A stretch of DNA of 60,911 nt from Bacteroidaceae bacterium. Its GTDB lineage: Bacteria > Bacteroidota > Bacteroidia > Bacteroidales > Bacteroidaceae. Shown one piece after another: positions 5,716 to 14,656 of this stretch. Each line of letters begins with the position of its first letter. The first letter of the stretch is position 1. Position numbers and translations under genes: made by a program. Where the stretch lies: assembly GCA_017646665.1 (NCBI GenBank), contig JAGCMB010000052.1:1-60911 (forward strand), read 5' to 3'. Under the pieces are notes generated by a model, which worked only from the letters and a program-made list of their open reading frames with translations, had not been told where the DNA came from and ran no database searches.

Positions 5716-6360
5716 TTACTTCAAATCGTTTCTCCACTCCGATGGGTTTGCACGCCACTCCTGTAGTGTTGGCATAACCTCCTCTGTGATGTAGCCTGTC
5801 TCTTTGGCTGCCTCAAGAACCGCTTCGTAGTCGGTGAGTGTTATGAGCTTTACACCTGCGTTCTCAAAAGCCTCTGTTGCTACGCTGAAACCGTATGTGA
5901 AAGATGCTACCATACCGATAACCTCAACGCCTGCGGCACGCAATGCGTCAACGGCGCGCAAACTGCTCAAGCCTGTTGAAACAAGGTCCTCAACAACGAC
6001 AACCTTTGCGCCCGGGTAAACGTCGCCTTCAATCTGGTTGCCCATTCCGTGGTCCTTTGCCTTTGGACGAACATATACAAAAGGCTTTGCAAGCTCCTCG
6101 GCAACAAGCGCGCCCTGAGCGATGGCTCCTGTTGCAACGCCAGCAACGATATCTGCTTCGGGGAACTCCTCAAGAATGAGGTTGGCAAGTCCCAATTTTA
6201 CGCGTGTGCGCAATGATGGGAACGATAATGTCTTGCGGTTGTCGCAGTAAAAAGGTGATTTCCAACCAGAAGCCCAAGTGAAAGGCTGCTCGGGCTGCAA
6301 TTTCACAGCCTTGATTTTCAACAATTCGGCTGCCAATGAAAGCTTTGATTTGTTTGACAT
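5716..6360 (-). CDS. pyrE: Orotate phosphoribosyltransferase
   Basis: 214 residues. Joins orotate and PRPP to give OMP in pyrimidine synthesis. The PRPP-binding loop VVVVEDLVSTGLSS and the conserved YVRPKAKDHG stretch are visible, and the N-terminal KPFTW-like segment (QPEQPFTWASGWKSPFYCDN) contacts the substrate. The SRPBCC gene follows four bases after the stop. Upstream on the minus strand lies an AT-rich promoter region with a TATATTCG-like box before the ATG at 6360. Confidence 0.95.
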   Translation of the reverse strand: MSNKSKLSLAAELLKIKAVKLQPEQPFTWASGWKSPFYCDNRKTLSFPSLRTRVKLGLANLILEEFPEADIVAGVATGAIAQGALVAEELAKPFVYVRPKAKDHGMGNQIEGDVYPGAKVVVVEDLVSTGLSSLRAVDALRAAGVEVIGMVASFTYGFSVATEAFENAGVKLITLTDYEAVLEAAKETGYITEEVMPTLQEWRANPSEWRNDLK

Positions 6361-6420
6361 ATTGTATTCTTTTTAATAAGTTGTTTTATTTTCGATGTGC
6401 GAATATAGTAAATTTTATTC

Positions 6421-6759
6421 CTATTTCGTTTGTGTGTACCCCTCTTTTTTGAGCAGTTCTATGATTTTCTCCTTGAAGTCGCCTTGTACAAGTACCTCTC
6501 CGTCCTTGGTGCTGCCGCCCACTCCGCATCTTGTCTTTAATAGGCGGCCAAGTTCCTTGAGATCATTTTCAGTGCCAATGAAATTTTTTATTATGGTCAC
6601 GGTCTTTCCACCTCTATGGTTCTTCTCAATGCTCACTCTGAGTTTCTGTTGCTGTTTGGGAAGTGTGTCATTTTCCTCCTTTTCATCGGTGGAATATGCA
6701 AAATCGGGGTTTGTGGAGTATACAATGTTCAAGCGGTCTTTCCAGTCGTTCTTTTTCAT
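6421..6759 (-). CDS. SUI1/YciH-family translation factor
   Basis: 112 residues from ATG at 6757-6759 (MKKNDWKDRL). The frame can open three codons earlier at a TTG. The C-terminal half is the SUI1/eIF1-like domain: LRVSIEKNHRGGKTVTIIKN followed by LGRLLKTRCGVGGSTKDGE. Bacterial homologues (YciH) are thought to influence start-site fidelity on the 30S subunit. The N-terminus is a short charged linker. It lies upstream of pyrE with a 60-base gap, and the divergent rex gene is about 120 bases away. Confidence 0.88.
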   Translation of the reverse strand: MKKNDWKDRLNIVYSTNPDFAYSTDEKEENDTLPKQQQKLRVSIEKNHRGGKTVTIIKNFIGTENDLKELGRLLKTRCGVGGSTKDGEVLVQGDFKEKIIELLKKEGYTQTK

Positions 6760-6842
6760 TTCTCGCAATGATTTTTACAAAATTATCGGTTGCTAAGGTA
6801 CAATATTTTTGCGACAAATTTCAATGCTTCATAAAATAACAT

Positions 6843-6850
6843 TACTTTTG
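6843..6850 (+). promoter_or_regulatory. Candidate -7 box of rex
   Basis: TACTTTTG, 33 bases upstream of the rex ATG, matches TAnnTTTG. The -33 TTTG is not clear. A second such box (TATTTTTG at 6804-6811) lies further upstream in the same direction. Confidence 0.4.
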
Positions 6851-6883
6851 TTCCGTTACATATAATAAAACACGCGCGAACAG

Positions 6884-7540
6884 ATGATTCAGCAGACAAA
6901 AATAGAAAAAGTACCGGAACCGACACTAAGGCGTTTGCCTTGGTATCTGTCGGTGTGCCGTTTGCTCAAACAGCGTGGTGAGCAGTATGTCTCCTCTACA
7001 CGCCTGTCGAAGGAGACAAGTATTGTCGCTTCGCAGATAGCAAAGGACCTCTCTTGTGTCAATATCGTGGGACGCACCCGTGTGGGTTATGACATTGACA
7101 ATCTTCTTGAGGTACTTGAGGATTTTTTGGGCTTCACCCGTATGCACAAGGCTTTTCTGTTTGGTGCCGGCAAACTAGGTAGTGCGTTGTTGAACGATAC
7201 CGGCCTCAAACAGTTCGGCCTTGAGGTTGTTGCCGCGTTCGATACAAGCCCAAAGGTGGTGGGGCATAGCGTGGCCGGTATTCCTGTGTATCATATCAAT
7301 GAGCTCGAGGCGAAGATGAAAAAACATAATGTCCAGATTGGCGTGCTTACCGTGCCCATCGACCGTGCCCAGGAGGTTGCTGACAAGATGATTGTGTGGG
7401 GAATAAAGGCTATTTGGAATTTTACTCCGTTGCGTATACGTGTCCCCGAAAATATTGTGGTGCAGAATACTTCACTGTATGCTCATTTGTCGCTTATGTT
7501 TAATCGCCTCGAGGGGCTTAATGTAGCTGAAGAGATATAA
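6884..7540 (+). CDS. rex: Redox-sensing transcriptional repressor Rex
   Basis: 218 residues. Cytoplasmic dimer that senses NADH/NAD+ and represses fermentative and respiratory genes. The winged-helix N-terminus (residues ~10-80, VPEPTLRRLPWYLSVCRLL) is followed by the Rossmann NAD(H) site FGAGKLGSALL near residue 95, and it ends with the domain-swapped helix (LSLMFNRLEGLNV). It is divergent from the SUI1 gene and followed after 25 bases by the FAH-family gene, probably in the same transcript. Its presence fits an anaerobic life style. Confidence 0.95.
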   Translation: MIQQTKIEKVPEPTLRRLPWYLSVCRLLKQRGEQYVSSTRLSKETSIVASQIAKDLSCVNIVGRTRVGYDIDNLLEVLEDFLGFTRMHKAFLFGAGKLGSALLNDTGLKQFGLEVVAAFDTSPKVVGHSVAGIPVYHINELEAKMKKHNVQIGVLTVPIDRAQEVADKMIVWGIKAIWNFTPLRIRVPENIVVQNTSLYAHLSLMFNRLEGLNVAEEI

Positions 7541-7565
7541 AACCGTTAGAATTCTTTGATTGAAG

Positions 7566-8180
7566 ATGAAGATAATCGCTGTTGGAAAAAATTATAGTGA
7601 ACACGCCTTGGAGTTTGATGGCAGCTGTGAAAAACCGGATGTGCCGATAATTTTTATGAAGCCCGATTCTGCCATAATCAAGAATGGCAAGCATTTTTAT
7701 GTGCCCGATTTTCTTGGTCGCATAGATTATGAGGCCGAGATTGTTGTGCGGATAAATAAATTGGGAAAGAGTATACCTGCGCGTTTCGCCCATCGTTATT
7801 ACGATGCAATAACTGTCGGTATAGACTTCACTGCACGCGACCTGCAACGCAAACTAATTGCCGCCGGTGAGCCCTGGGATATGAGCAAGGGTTTTGATGG
7901 TTCGGCCGTGCTCGGAGATTTTCGTCCGGTAGAACGCTATGACATCAATAATGTAGATTTTTCATTGACAATAAATGACGAGGTTGTGCAGAAGGCCAAT
8001 AGCTCGCAAATGTTATTCTCTGTTGATGAGATAATAGCTTATGTGAGCCGTTTCTGCACGTTGAAAACAGGAGATTTGATTTTTACAGGAACACCTGCCG
8101 GTGTGGGCCCAGCAACAATAGGGACGCATCTCAAGGGCTATATCGGCGATGACAAGGTGCTCGATTTCCACATAAGATAG
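7566..8180 (+). CDS. Fumarylacetoacetate hydrolase (FAH) family protein
   Basis: 204 residues from ATG at 7566 (MKIIAVGKNY). A TTG two codons earlier would lengthen it trivially. Short FAH proteins are metal-dependent hydrolases or decarboxylases of acylpyruvates or oxaloacetate. Metal ligands are visible in the IDYEAEIVVRI stretch (E-x-E) and in VGIDFTARDLQ, and the C-terminus LKTGDLIFTGTPAGVGP is diagnostic. The in vivo substrate cannot be told from sequence. It ends five bases before porU. Confidence 0.88.
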   Translation: MKIIAVGKNYSEHALEFDGSCEKPDVPIIFMKPDSAIIKNGKHFYVPDFLGRIDYEAEIVVRINKLGKSIPARFAHRYYDAITVGIDFTARDLQRKLIAAGEPWDMSKGFDGSAVLGDFRPVERYDINNVDFSLTINDEVVQKANSSQMLFSVDEIIAYVSRFCTLKTGDLIFTGTPAGVGPATIGTHLKGYIGDDKVLDFHIR

Positions 8181-8185
8181 ACAAT

Positions 8186-11100
8186 ATGAAGATTAGGCTT
8201 TTGATATATTCTCTTTTGCTGATGTGTGCTACTGCGGTCCGTGCGCAGTTCCATTCTGTCGATTGGAGCACTTTGCGTGGCGATTCGCTGTTGCCGGTTT
8301 GTGTGCAGGTGGTTGACTTGCCTGCCGACTATGCCGGTTACACCTATTCGGCTCACGTAGAGTATCCCGAATTCCAAAGGATGAGTGATGCGGATGTCGC
8401 TCGTTTTTCATTAGTGGAAAAGTATGGCGCATTACCCGAAATGCCGGTGGCTGAGTGCCGTGTCGGCGTGCAGGCAAAACAGGCACAACTCGATGTGATA
8501 TTCTTGCCGGTAGTTATGCGCGACGGGGAATATTATCGCATAAATTCCTATAAGCTTGTTGTTGACAAACAGCCCGTGCAACGCGCGCAGCGTGTTGCCG
8601 CCTCTCCCGCCACCCGTTATGCAACATCATCGGTTCTTGCATCGGGAAAATGGGTGCGCATTGCAGTCGAGGAAAACGGCGTGCATAAGATAACTGACAA
8701 TGAACTCTATAAAATGGGCTTTAAAGACCCTGCAAAGGTGCGTCTTTATGGCTATGGCGGCCACATCCTGCCCGAGACAGGTCTGGCCTCGTTGCCCGAT
8801 GACCTTGTCGAAATTCCGCTATGGCGCCAGACGCGGTATTCTCTTTTTTATGCCAATGCAACAGTCAAATGGGAATATAATTCAGGACGCTATGTCCACT
8901 CGCAGAATGTATATTCAAACTACGGATGCTACTTCCTCACCGAAAGCGAGGATGCCCCTATGGAATTTCCAGAAGTGACTCTCCAGGCAACAACGTCGAC
9001 AGTCTATACTTCGTATAAAGATTATGCGTTGTACGAGAAAGAACAGAAAAGCCTCTGCTCCTATGGCCGCAAACTTGTGGACGGCGATGCATTCTCAAAT
9101 TCGGCAGTACGTGCGAAAAGCTATAAATTTGATACAAACGGAGCGGTAGAGGGAACAGCTGTGGTTGATTTGTCCTTTGCTACAAGTGGTGAGTCGGCGA
9201 GCAAGGTTACGGTGCTGTACGAGGATGCACTTGGCTCAAAGGAGATGGGTACTCTCACTGTTGGACGTGTCGTGTCGGGTGAGGTAGGCAAAATAGCTGA
9301 GGGAAAGTTCACGCTCCCGGGTGGTGTTGCAAATGCTTCAACCTTTTTCCTGGTCCACAGGGTCGATGACAATTCTTTAATGGGATATCTCGATTATCTC
9401 CGCCTCAATTACCAGCGTTCTCTTGCTTTGCGTGGAGCGTCAACGGAATTCCGTGGAAGTTCGGTGGGTGGCAATGCCGTCTTTGAAATCGCCGGTTGCA
9501 ATGCCTCTACAAGAGTGTGGGATATTTCATCTCCATACGCAATAAGGGAACTTGCCGGTGTGCTCAATGGCTCGGTCTATTCAGTTGTGGCTCCGGCAGA
9601 CTACAATAGTAATCTGGTGGTCGTTGATGTTGAAAAGTCTTTCCCATCCGTAAAGGTAATCGGCGAGGTGCAGAATCAAAATCTTCACGGTTTCGGGCAG
9701 GTGGATATGGTTATTATCGTTCCATCAAACGGTGCGTTCCTGCCGGCTGCAGAGCGTCTTGCCGAGGCACATCGCTCAATGGATGGCTTGACGGTTGAGG
9801 TTGTGACGGCACAGCAGGTGTACAACGAGTTTTCGTCGGGAACACCCGATGTGACTGCGTATAGACGTTTGATGAAGATGTTGTACGACCGCGCATCCTC
9901 GTCGGATGATGCTCCAAAATATCTGCTTCTGCTTGGTGATGCATGGTACGACAATCGCTTGCTGACCTTCCCTGGACGCAAACAGGACGATTATCTGCTA
10001 TGTTACGAGTCGCAGAACTCTGTCGATGCTATATATTCATACGTCCTTGAGGATTACGTGGGATATCTCGATGACAGTGAAGGTGGCAGTCACCTGTATG
10101 ACAAGGTCGATTTGGGCGTGGGACGTATCCCGGCGCAGTCGGTGGCCGAGGCCAATGCCGTTGTTGACAAGACTATCGCATATATGCAGAACCGTAGTGC
10201 CGGTGATTGGCAGAACAAAATTCTGCTTTTGGGTGATGACGGTGACGACTCTATGCCTAACCAACATATGAAGGATGCCGATGTGATTGCCGACGTTTTT
10301 AGTACGCTCTATCCGTCGTATATCATAAACCGCATATATTGGGACGATTATCCCATTGAGTTCTCGGCAACAGGAAAACGTTATCCGGCTGTTACTCAGG
10401 ATATATACAATAGCCTTGAAAAGGGTGCCCTTATGGTCAACTATTCGGGTCACGGAAGCAGTAACTTGCTCTCGCACGAAATGGTGTGGAAGGCTGCCGA
10501 TATGGCTGCTGTGAAATCACCGCGTCTACCATTCTGGGTAACGGCTTCGTGTGATATCGGACCATTTGATATGGGCGACAAATCGGTTGCAGAATCTGCT
10601 ATCCTGAACGCATCGGGTGCTGCAATCGGACTATTCACAACAACGCGTACTGTAATGCAGAGCTATAATTCTGTCATCAACAAGGAGTTTACCAAACAAC
10701 TTATGAAACCGGTATCTACCGGCGAGGTTATTGCAGTGGGTGATGCTGCCCGAATGGCAAAGTGCAATGTGATAACAATGGGCAGTGACAGGACAGTGAA
10801 TAAATTGCAGTATGTTATTTTGGGTGACCCTGCATTGAGGCTTAAATATCCACAATATCGTGTCGTTGTAGACAAGATGAACGGTGTGGACGTTACAGAA
10901 ACTTCGCAGGTGAATGCAGGCTCTTTGCTCAATGTCGAGGGACACGTTGCCTCTTTTGACAACACACCGGCAACGGATTTTACCGGCCTGCTCTATTCGA
11001 GCCTGTTCGACAGTGCTGTAGAGGTCAATACACGCAACAATACTGGCCTTGGAAGTTATAGTTACACTGCCTACAACAAGACTCTTTTTGCCGGTAGCGA

Positions 11101-11944
11101 CTCGGTGCGTAACGGATATTTTTCGATAAACATTCCTGTTCCTTTGGATATAAGCTATAGCGATGATTTTGGTATGCTGAATCTTTATGCCGTAGACACA
11201 TTCTTTGTGTCATCGGCCCAGGGACATTTTGTGAATTTTACAATAGGTGGCACAGCCGGCGAATTTGAAAATGACAGCGTTGGCCCTGAGATAAAACTGT
11301 ATCTTAATTCCACTTCATTCATCAATGGTGATAAAGTGAATGCTACTCCAATTCTGTTGGTGGAACTTTATGACGAAAACGGTATAAACACAATGGGTAC
11401 AAGTGTCGGACACGACATTGTGGCAATTGTGGATAACGACCCACATCACACCTATAATCTCAACAGTGCCTTTGTTCCTGTTGTGGGGGATTACAAGCGA
11501 GGAACAATAAATATGCCTCTTAACAGGCTTGAGGGTGGTGAACACACATTGACATTGCGAGCTTGGGATTTGTACAACAACTCGTCGTTGGCTCAAATTA
11601 CCTTTAATGTCGACCCGTCGCTTGCTCCCGATTTCGTGGAGCTGAAGATAAATCCTTCGCCGGTTGTGGCGGGGACGCCGGCTACATTTACCTTGGTGCA
11701 CGACCGTCCACATTGCGAGATGGATGTGCGCATAGAGGTTTCCGATGTTCAAGGACACGTCGTCTGGACCAATAGTGAGCGCGTTGTGTGCGACGGTAAT
11801 ATATATAGCTGTTCCTGGGATGGTGTTGCGCAAGGTGGACAGTCCTTGTCGACGGGCGTATATCTTTTCAAGGCGTATATAACCGAAAACGGTGTCACCT
11901 CGACGGTCAGAACCGGAAAATTTGTTGTCATAAACAATAAATAA
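8186..11944 (+). CDS. porU: T9SS C-terminal signal peptidase PorU (gingipain-like)
   Basis: 1252 residues with an N-terminal signal peptide (MKIRLLIYSLLLMCATAVRA). PorU is the cell-surface sortase-like cysteine protease of the type IX secretion system. It removes the C-terminal domain of cargo and attaches the cargo to A-type LPS. The C25 catalytic domain lies around residues 510-870: His756 in NYSGHGS and Cys789 in TASCD are the expected pair. The N-terminal third is a propeptide/gingipain-N-like region. The C-terminus is an Ig-like FlgD-type segment. porV follows 64 bases later, the usual partner. Length agrees with PorU of related bacteria (about 1100-1300). Confidence 0.93.
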   Translation: MKIRLLIYSLLLMCATAVRAQFHSVDWSTLRGDSLLPVCVQVVDLPADYAGYTYSAHVEYPEFQRMSDADVARFSLVEKYGALPEMPVAECRVGVQAKQAQLDVIFLPVVMRDGEYYRINSYKLVVDKQPVQRAQRVAASPATRYATSSVLASGKWVRIAVEENGVHKITDNELYKMGFKDPAKVRLYGYGGHILPETGLASLPDDLVEIPLWRQTRYSLFYANATVKWEYNSGRYVHSQNVYSNYGCYFLTESEDAPMEFPEVTLQATTSTVYTSYKDYALYEKEQKSLCSYGRKLVDGDAFSNSAVRAKSYKFDTNGAVEGTAVVDLSFATSGESASKVTVLYEDALGSKEMGTLTVGRVVSGEVGKIAEGKFTLPGGVANASTFFLVHRVDDNSLMGYLDYLRLNYQRSLALRGASTEFRGSSVGGNAVFEIAGCNASTRVWDISSPYAIRELAGVLNGSVYSVVAPADYNSNLVVVDVEKSFPSVKVIGEVQNQNLHGFGQVDMVIIVPSNGAFLPAAERLAEAHRSMDGLTVEVVTAQQVYNEFSSGTPDVTAYRRLMKMLYDRASSSDDAPKYLLLLGDAWYDNRLLTFPGRKQDDYLLCYESQNSVDAIYSYVLEDYVGYLDDSEGGSHLYDKVDLGVGRIPAQSVAEANAVVDKTIAYMQNRSAGDWQNKILLLGDDGDDSMPNQHMKDADVIADVFSTLYPSYIINRIYWDDYPIEFSATGKRYPAVTQDIYNSLEKGALMVNYSGHGSSNLLSHEMVWKAADMAAVKSPRLPFWVTASCDIGPFDMGDKSVAESAILNASGAAIGLFTTTRTVMQSYNSVINKEFTKQLMKPVSTGEVIAVGDAARMAKCNVITMGSDRTVNKLQYVILGDPALRLKYPQYRVVVDKMNGVDVTETSQVNAGSLLNVEGHVASFDNTPATDFTGLLYSSLFDSAVEVNTRNNTGLGSYSYTAYNKTLFAGSDSVRNGYFSINIPVPLDISYSDDFGMLNLYAVDTFFVSSAQGHFVNFTIGGTAGEFENDSVGPEIKLYLNSTSFINGDKVNATPILLVELYDENGINTMGTSVGHDIVAIVDNDPHHTYNLNSAFVPVVGDYKRGTINMPLNRLEGGEHTLTLRAWDLYNNSSLAQITFNVDPSLAPDFVELKINPSPVVAGTPATFTLVHDRPHCEMDVRIEVSDVQGHVVWTNSERVVCDGNIYSCSWDGVAQGGQSLSTGVYLFKAYITENGVTSTVRTGKFVVINNK

Positions 11945-12008
11945 GCAAAAAAATAGTTATATAATGTGCAATTGATGCCGGGTCTTCTCTTCGGCAGTGG
12001 AAAATTAA

Positions 12009-13208
12009 ATGAATATGATGAAGAAAAATATAGTAATTTGTCTGCTTTTGGCAGTGATGGCGATACCGGCCTTCGCGCAGGATTCAAAATCTCAGTTCAA
12101 TCCTGTATATACAGGTGTTACTTCGCTATCTATTGCTCCGGATGCACGTGCCGGAGCTCTTGGTGACGTGGGCGTGGCAACTGAGCCCGATGCCAATTCG
12201 CAATATTGGAACCCCGCAAAATATCCATTTAATATTGCGCGTGCGGGTGTGTCAATGTCCTATACTCCTTGGTTGCGTCAGTTGGTAAGCGACATAGACC
12301 TTGTGAATCTTGCCGGTTTCTACCGTATCGGAAACTATTCGGCAGTCAGCTCTTCATTGACCTATTTTTCTCTTGGTCAGGTGTTCGTGGAAAATGAGAT
12401 GACAATTAAACCATACGAATTGGCTTTTGATGTTGCATATTCACGTATGCTCTCCGAAACATTCTCTGCGGCTATTACTTTGCGATACATATTCAGCGAC
12501 TTGCAGTATGATTATACAGAGGATATGTCACCTGGTCACGCCTTTGCGGCCGATATTGCCCTTTACTATAACAAATATTTGGTTATGGGCGGTCGTGAGT
12601 GTCTGTTGGGCCTTGGTATGAATATTTCAAACATAGGTACAAAGATTTCATACGACGGAGGAGCTACCAATGAATTCATTCCGGCAAACCTGCGTCTTGG
12701 TGCATCGTTCCTTTTCCCATTCGACGAATATAATACATTGTCTTTGAGTCTTGACATCAATAAATTGTTGGTGCCTACAAAACCATCGTACAGTCAATTC
12801 CTCGAAGAGAACCCGGCTCCCGGCGTGGATGATAACAGCCGTTATTCCGAGTATCAGGCTTGGCTTGATGGCACCGGTTATAATGACATATCTTCAATAT
12901 CAGGTATATTCAAATCGTTTGCCGATGCTCCCGGTGGCTTTGAAGAGGAGATGAGAGAGATTTACGGTGGTATAGGTCTTGAGTATTGCTATAACAGACA
13001 GTTCTCTTTGCGTGCCGGTTACCACTACGAAGATGCATATAAAGGAAACAGAAAGTATTTTACTCTGGGTGCCGGATTCCGAATGAGCGTGTTCTCCCTT
13101 GATGCCGCTTATCTTATCTCTACGGCGCAGAGCAATCCTCTTGACCAGACATTGCGTTTCTCGCTTTCGTTCGATTTGGACGGCTTGAAAGACCTTTTCC
13201 GTCGCTAA
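12009..13208 (+). CDS. porV: T9SS outer-membrane shuttle protein PorV
   Basis: 399 residues with a signal peptide (MMKKNIVICLLLAVMAIPAFAQ). A FadL-like 14-strand outer-membrane barrel that receives substrates from the Sov translocon and delivers them to PorU. Typical early motif: SIAPDARAGALGDVGVATEPDANSQYWNPAKYPF. The C-terminus ends in an aromatic strand followed by FRR. It lies directly behind porU, and ispF follows after 12 bases, so it may share the transcript. Confidence 0.93.
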   Translation: MNMMKKNIVICLLLAVMAIPAFAQDSKSQFNPVYTGVTSLSIAPDARAGALGDVGVATEPDANSQYWNPAKYPFNIARAGVSMSYTPWLRQLVSDIDLVNLAGFYRIGNYSAVSSSLTYFSLGQVFVENEMTIKPYELAFDVAYSRMLSETFSAAITLRYIFSDLQYDYTEDMSPGHAFAADIALYYNKYLVMGGRECLLGLGMNISNIGTKISYDGGATNEFIPANLRLGASFLFPFDEYNTLSLSLDINKLLVPTKPSYSQFLEENPAPGVDDNSRYSEYQAWLDGTGYNDISSISGIFKSFADAPGGFEEEMREIYGGIGLEYCYNRQFSLRAGYHYEDAYKGNRKYFTLGAGFRMSVFSLDAAYLISTAQSNPLDQTLRFSLSFDLDGLKDLFRR

Positions 13209-13220
13209 AAAAGTTTCGTT

Positions 13221-13694
13221 ATGATAAGAGTAGGTTTTGGTATCGACGTACATAAATTTGTTGAGAATCGCGACCTTTGGATAGGTGGCGTAAAGATTCC
13301 ATACGAATTTGGCCTGGCCGGACATTCCGATGCGGATGTCCTTATTCACGCCATCTGTGATGCTTTGTTGGGCGCGGCCAATCTGCGCGATATAGGGTAT
13401 CAGTTCCCCGACAATTCCGACGAATTCCTGAATATTGACAGCAAGATTCTTCTGCGTAGAACAGGCGAATTGTTGAGGGAAAAGGGTTACACGATAGGTA
13501 ACATTGATTCAACTGTGGCTGCGCAGGCTCCAAAGCTTAACCCTCATATTCCGGCAATGCAACAGACGATGGCCGATGTCCTGGGCATTGATGTCGATTG
13601 TGTGTCGGTGAAGGCTACTACAACCGAGAAACTTGGTTTCGAGGGACGTAAGGAGGGTATAACGGCATACGCAACAGTGCTCATCTGTAAATGA
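13221..13694 (+). CDS. ispF: 2-C-methyl-D-erythritol 2,4-cyclodiphosphate synthase
   Basis: 157 residues, the full family length. Fifth step of the MEP isoprenoid pathway, feeding IPP to UppS encoded downstream. Zinc ligands lie in GFGIDVHKF (Asp and His near residues 8-10) and GHSDADVLIHAICDALLG. The C-terminal TTTEKLGFEGRKEGI loop is diagnostic. Its last four bases overlap the start of the phosphoesterase gene (ATGA type). Confidence 0.96.
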   Translation: MIRVGFGIDVHKFVENRDLWIGGVKIPYEFGLAGHSDADVLIHAICDALLGAANLRDIGYQFPDNSDEFLNIDSKILLRRTGELLREKGYTIGNIDSTVAAQAPKLNPHIPAMQQTMADVLGIDVDCVSVKATTTEKLGFEGRKEGITAYATVLICK

Positions 13695-14515
13695 TATTCA
13701 AGAAGTTCTTTATACGATTTATGATATTGGCAGCAGCAATGCTGCTGATTTCGTCTTGTGCCTCGTTGTCGCCAAACGGAGTGGGGCGTGTGAAACGATA
13801 TACTTTCGCCGAGGGGTGTGTCCCCGAGGAGCTTGATGGCTACAAGATAGCCTTTATATCAGATTTGCATTATCCAAGCCTGTTCACTCCCAAACGCCTT
13901 GGAAAACTTGTGCGCAAACTGCAACAGGAGTCGCCCGATATGCTGCTCCTTGGTGGCGATTATGTAACGGACAATGACTCTATTGATGCTTTGTTCAAAT
14001 CGCTTTCGGCTGTTGAGTCATCTTTTGGGACTTATGCTGTTCTTGGCAATCACGATATGCGCAATGAGCCACTCATAAGGCAGGCGATGGATAAATATGG
14101 TATTGTGCTGCTTGACGGAAAGGTACTCCATCAACATTCTTTTGCTGTTGGTGGGTTTGTTGTTGCCGGGGTGTATGACAGCTTTGCAAGCGATACGCTT
14201 TTTGCGCAGTCTGTGGGGCGCGCAAATGATTCGGGCTTTGTCATACTGCTCAGCCACAACCCCGATTTTGTCGAGCGTCATTCGATAAACGCCGATCTGA
14301 CATTTGCAGGGCACACGCACGGTGGTCAGGTCTCACTCTTCGGCATTTATACTCCCGTCAAGAATACCGGTTACGGAAAACGCTTCCTGCGTGGCAGGAA
14401 CAGTACTTCAAATGGCACAACCATCATAACCACCAATGGTGTGGGCACATCAAGACGCAAATTGCGTTTCTGTGTGCCAAGTGAACTGGTTATTGTTACT
14501 TTGAAAAAGCAATAG
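13691..14515 (+). CDS. Membrane-anchored calcineurin-like metallophosphoesterase
   Basis: 274 residues. N-terminal lipoprotein-type signal with Cys near residue 23 (LISSCAS). Metal-binding motifs of the family in order: SDLHY, GGDYV, GNHD and GHTHGG. Similar YkuE/YaeI-type proteins hydrolyse UDP-lipids or unknown phosphoesters at the membrane; the substrate here is not known. The start overlaps the end of ispF by four bases, so the two are translationally coupled. Confidence 0.88.
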   Translation: MIFKKFFIRFMILAAAMLLISSCASLSPNGVGRVKRYTFAEGCVPEELDGYKIAFISDLHYPSLFTPKRLGKLVRKLQQESPDMLLLGGDYVTDNDSIDALFKSLSAVESSFGTYAVLGNHDMRNEPLIRQAMDKYGIVLLDGKVLHQHSFAVGGFVVAGVYDSFASDTLFAQSVGRANDSGFVILLSHNPDFVERHSINADLTFAGHTHGGQVSLFGIYTPVKNTGYGKRFLRGRNSTSNGTTIITTNGVGTSRRKLRFCVPSELVIVTLKKQ

Positions 14516-14656
14516 GCTGTATAACGGTTTTTATAGTGTCTCTTTTTGTTTTCTATGTCGCTTTTTTGTGTAGTGGCATTTTTGTATTACCTTCGCTTGT
14601 GATTAGGCTCCAATCGTTGGATACAGTTGTCTTTGTTTGGTAAAAATAAATTACAA

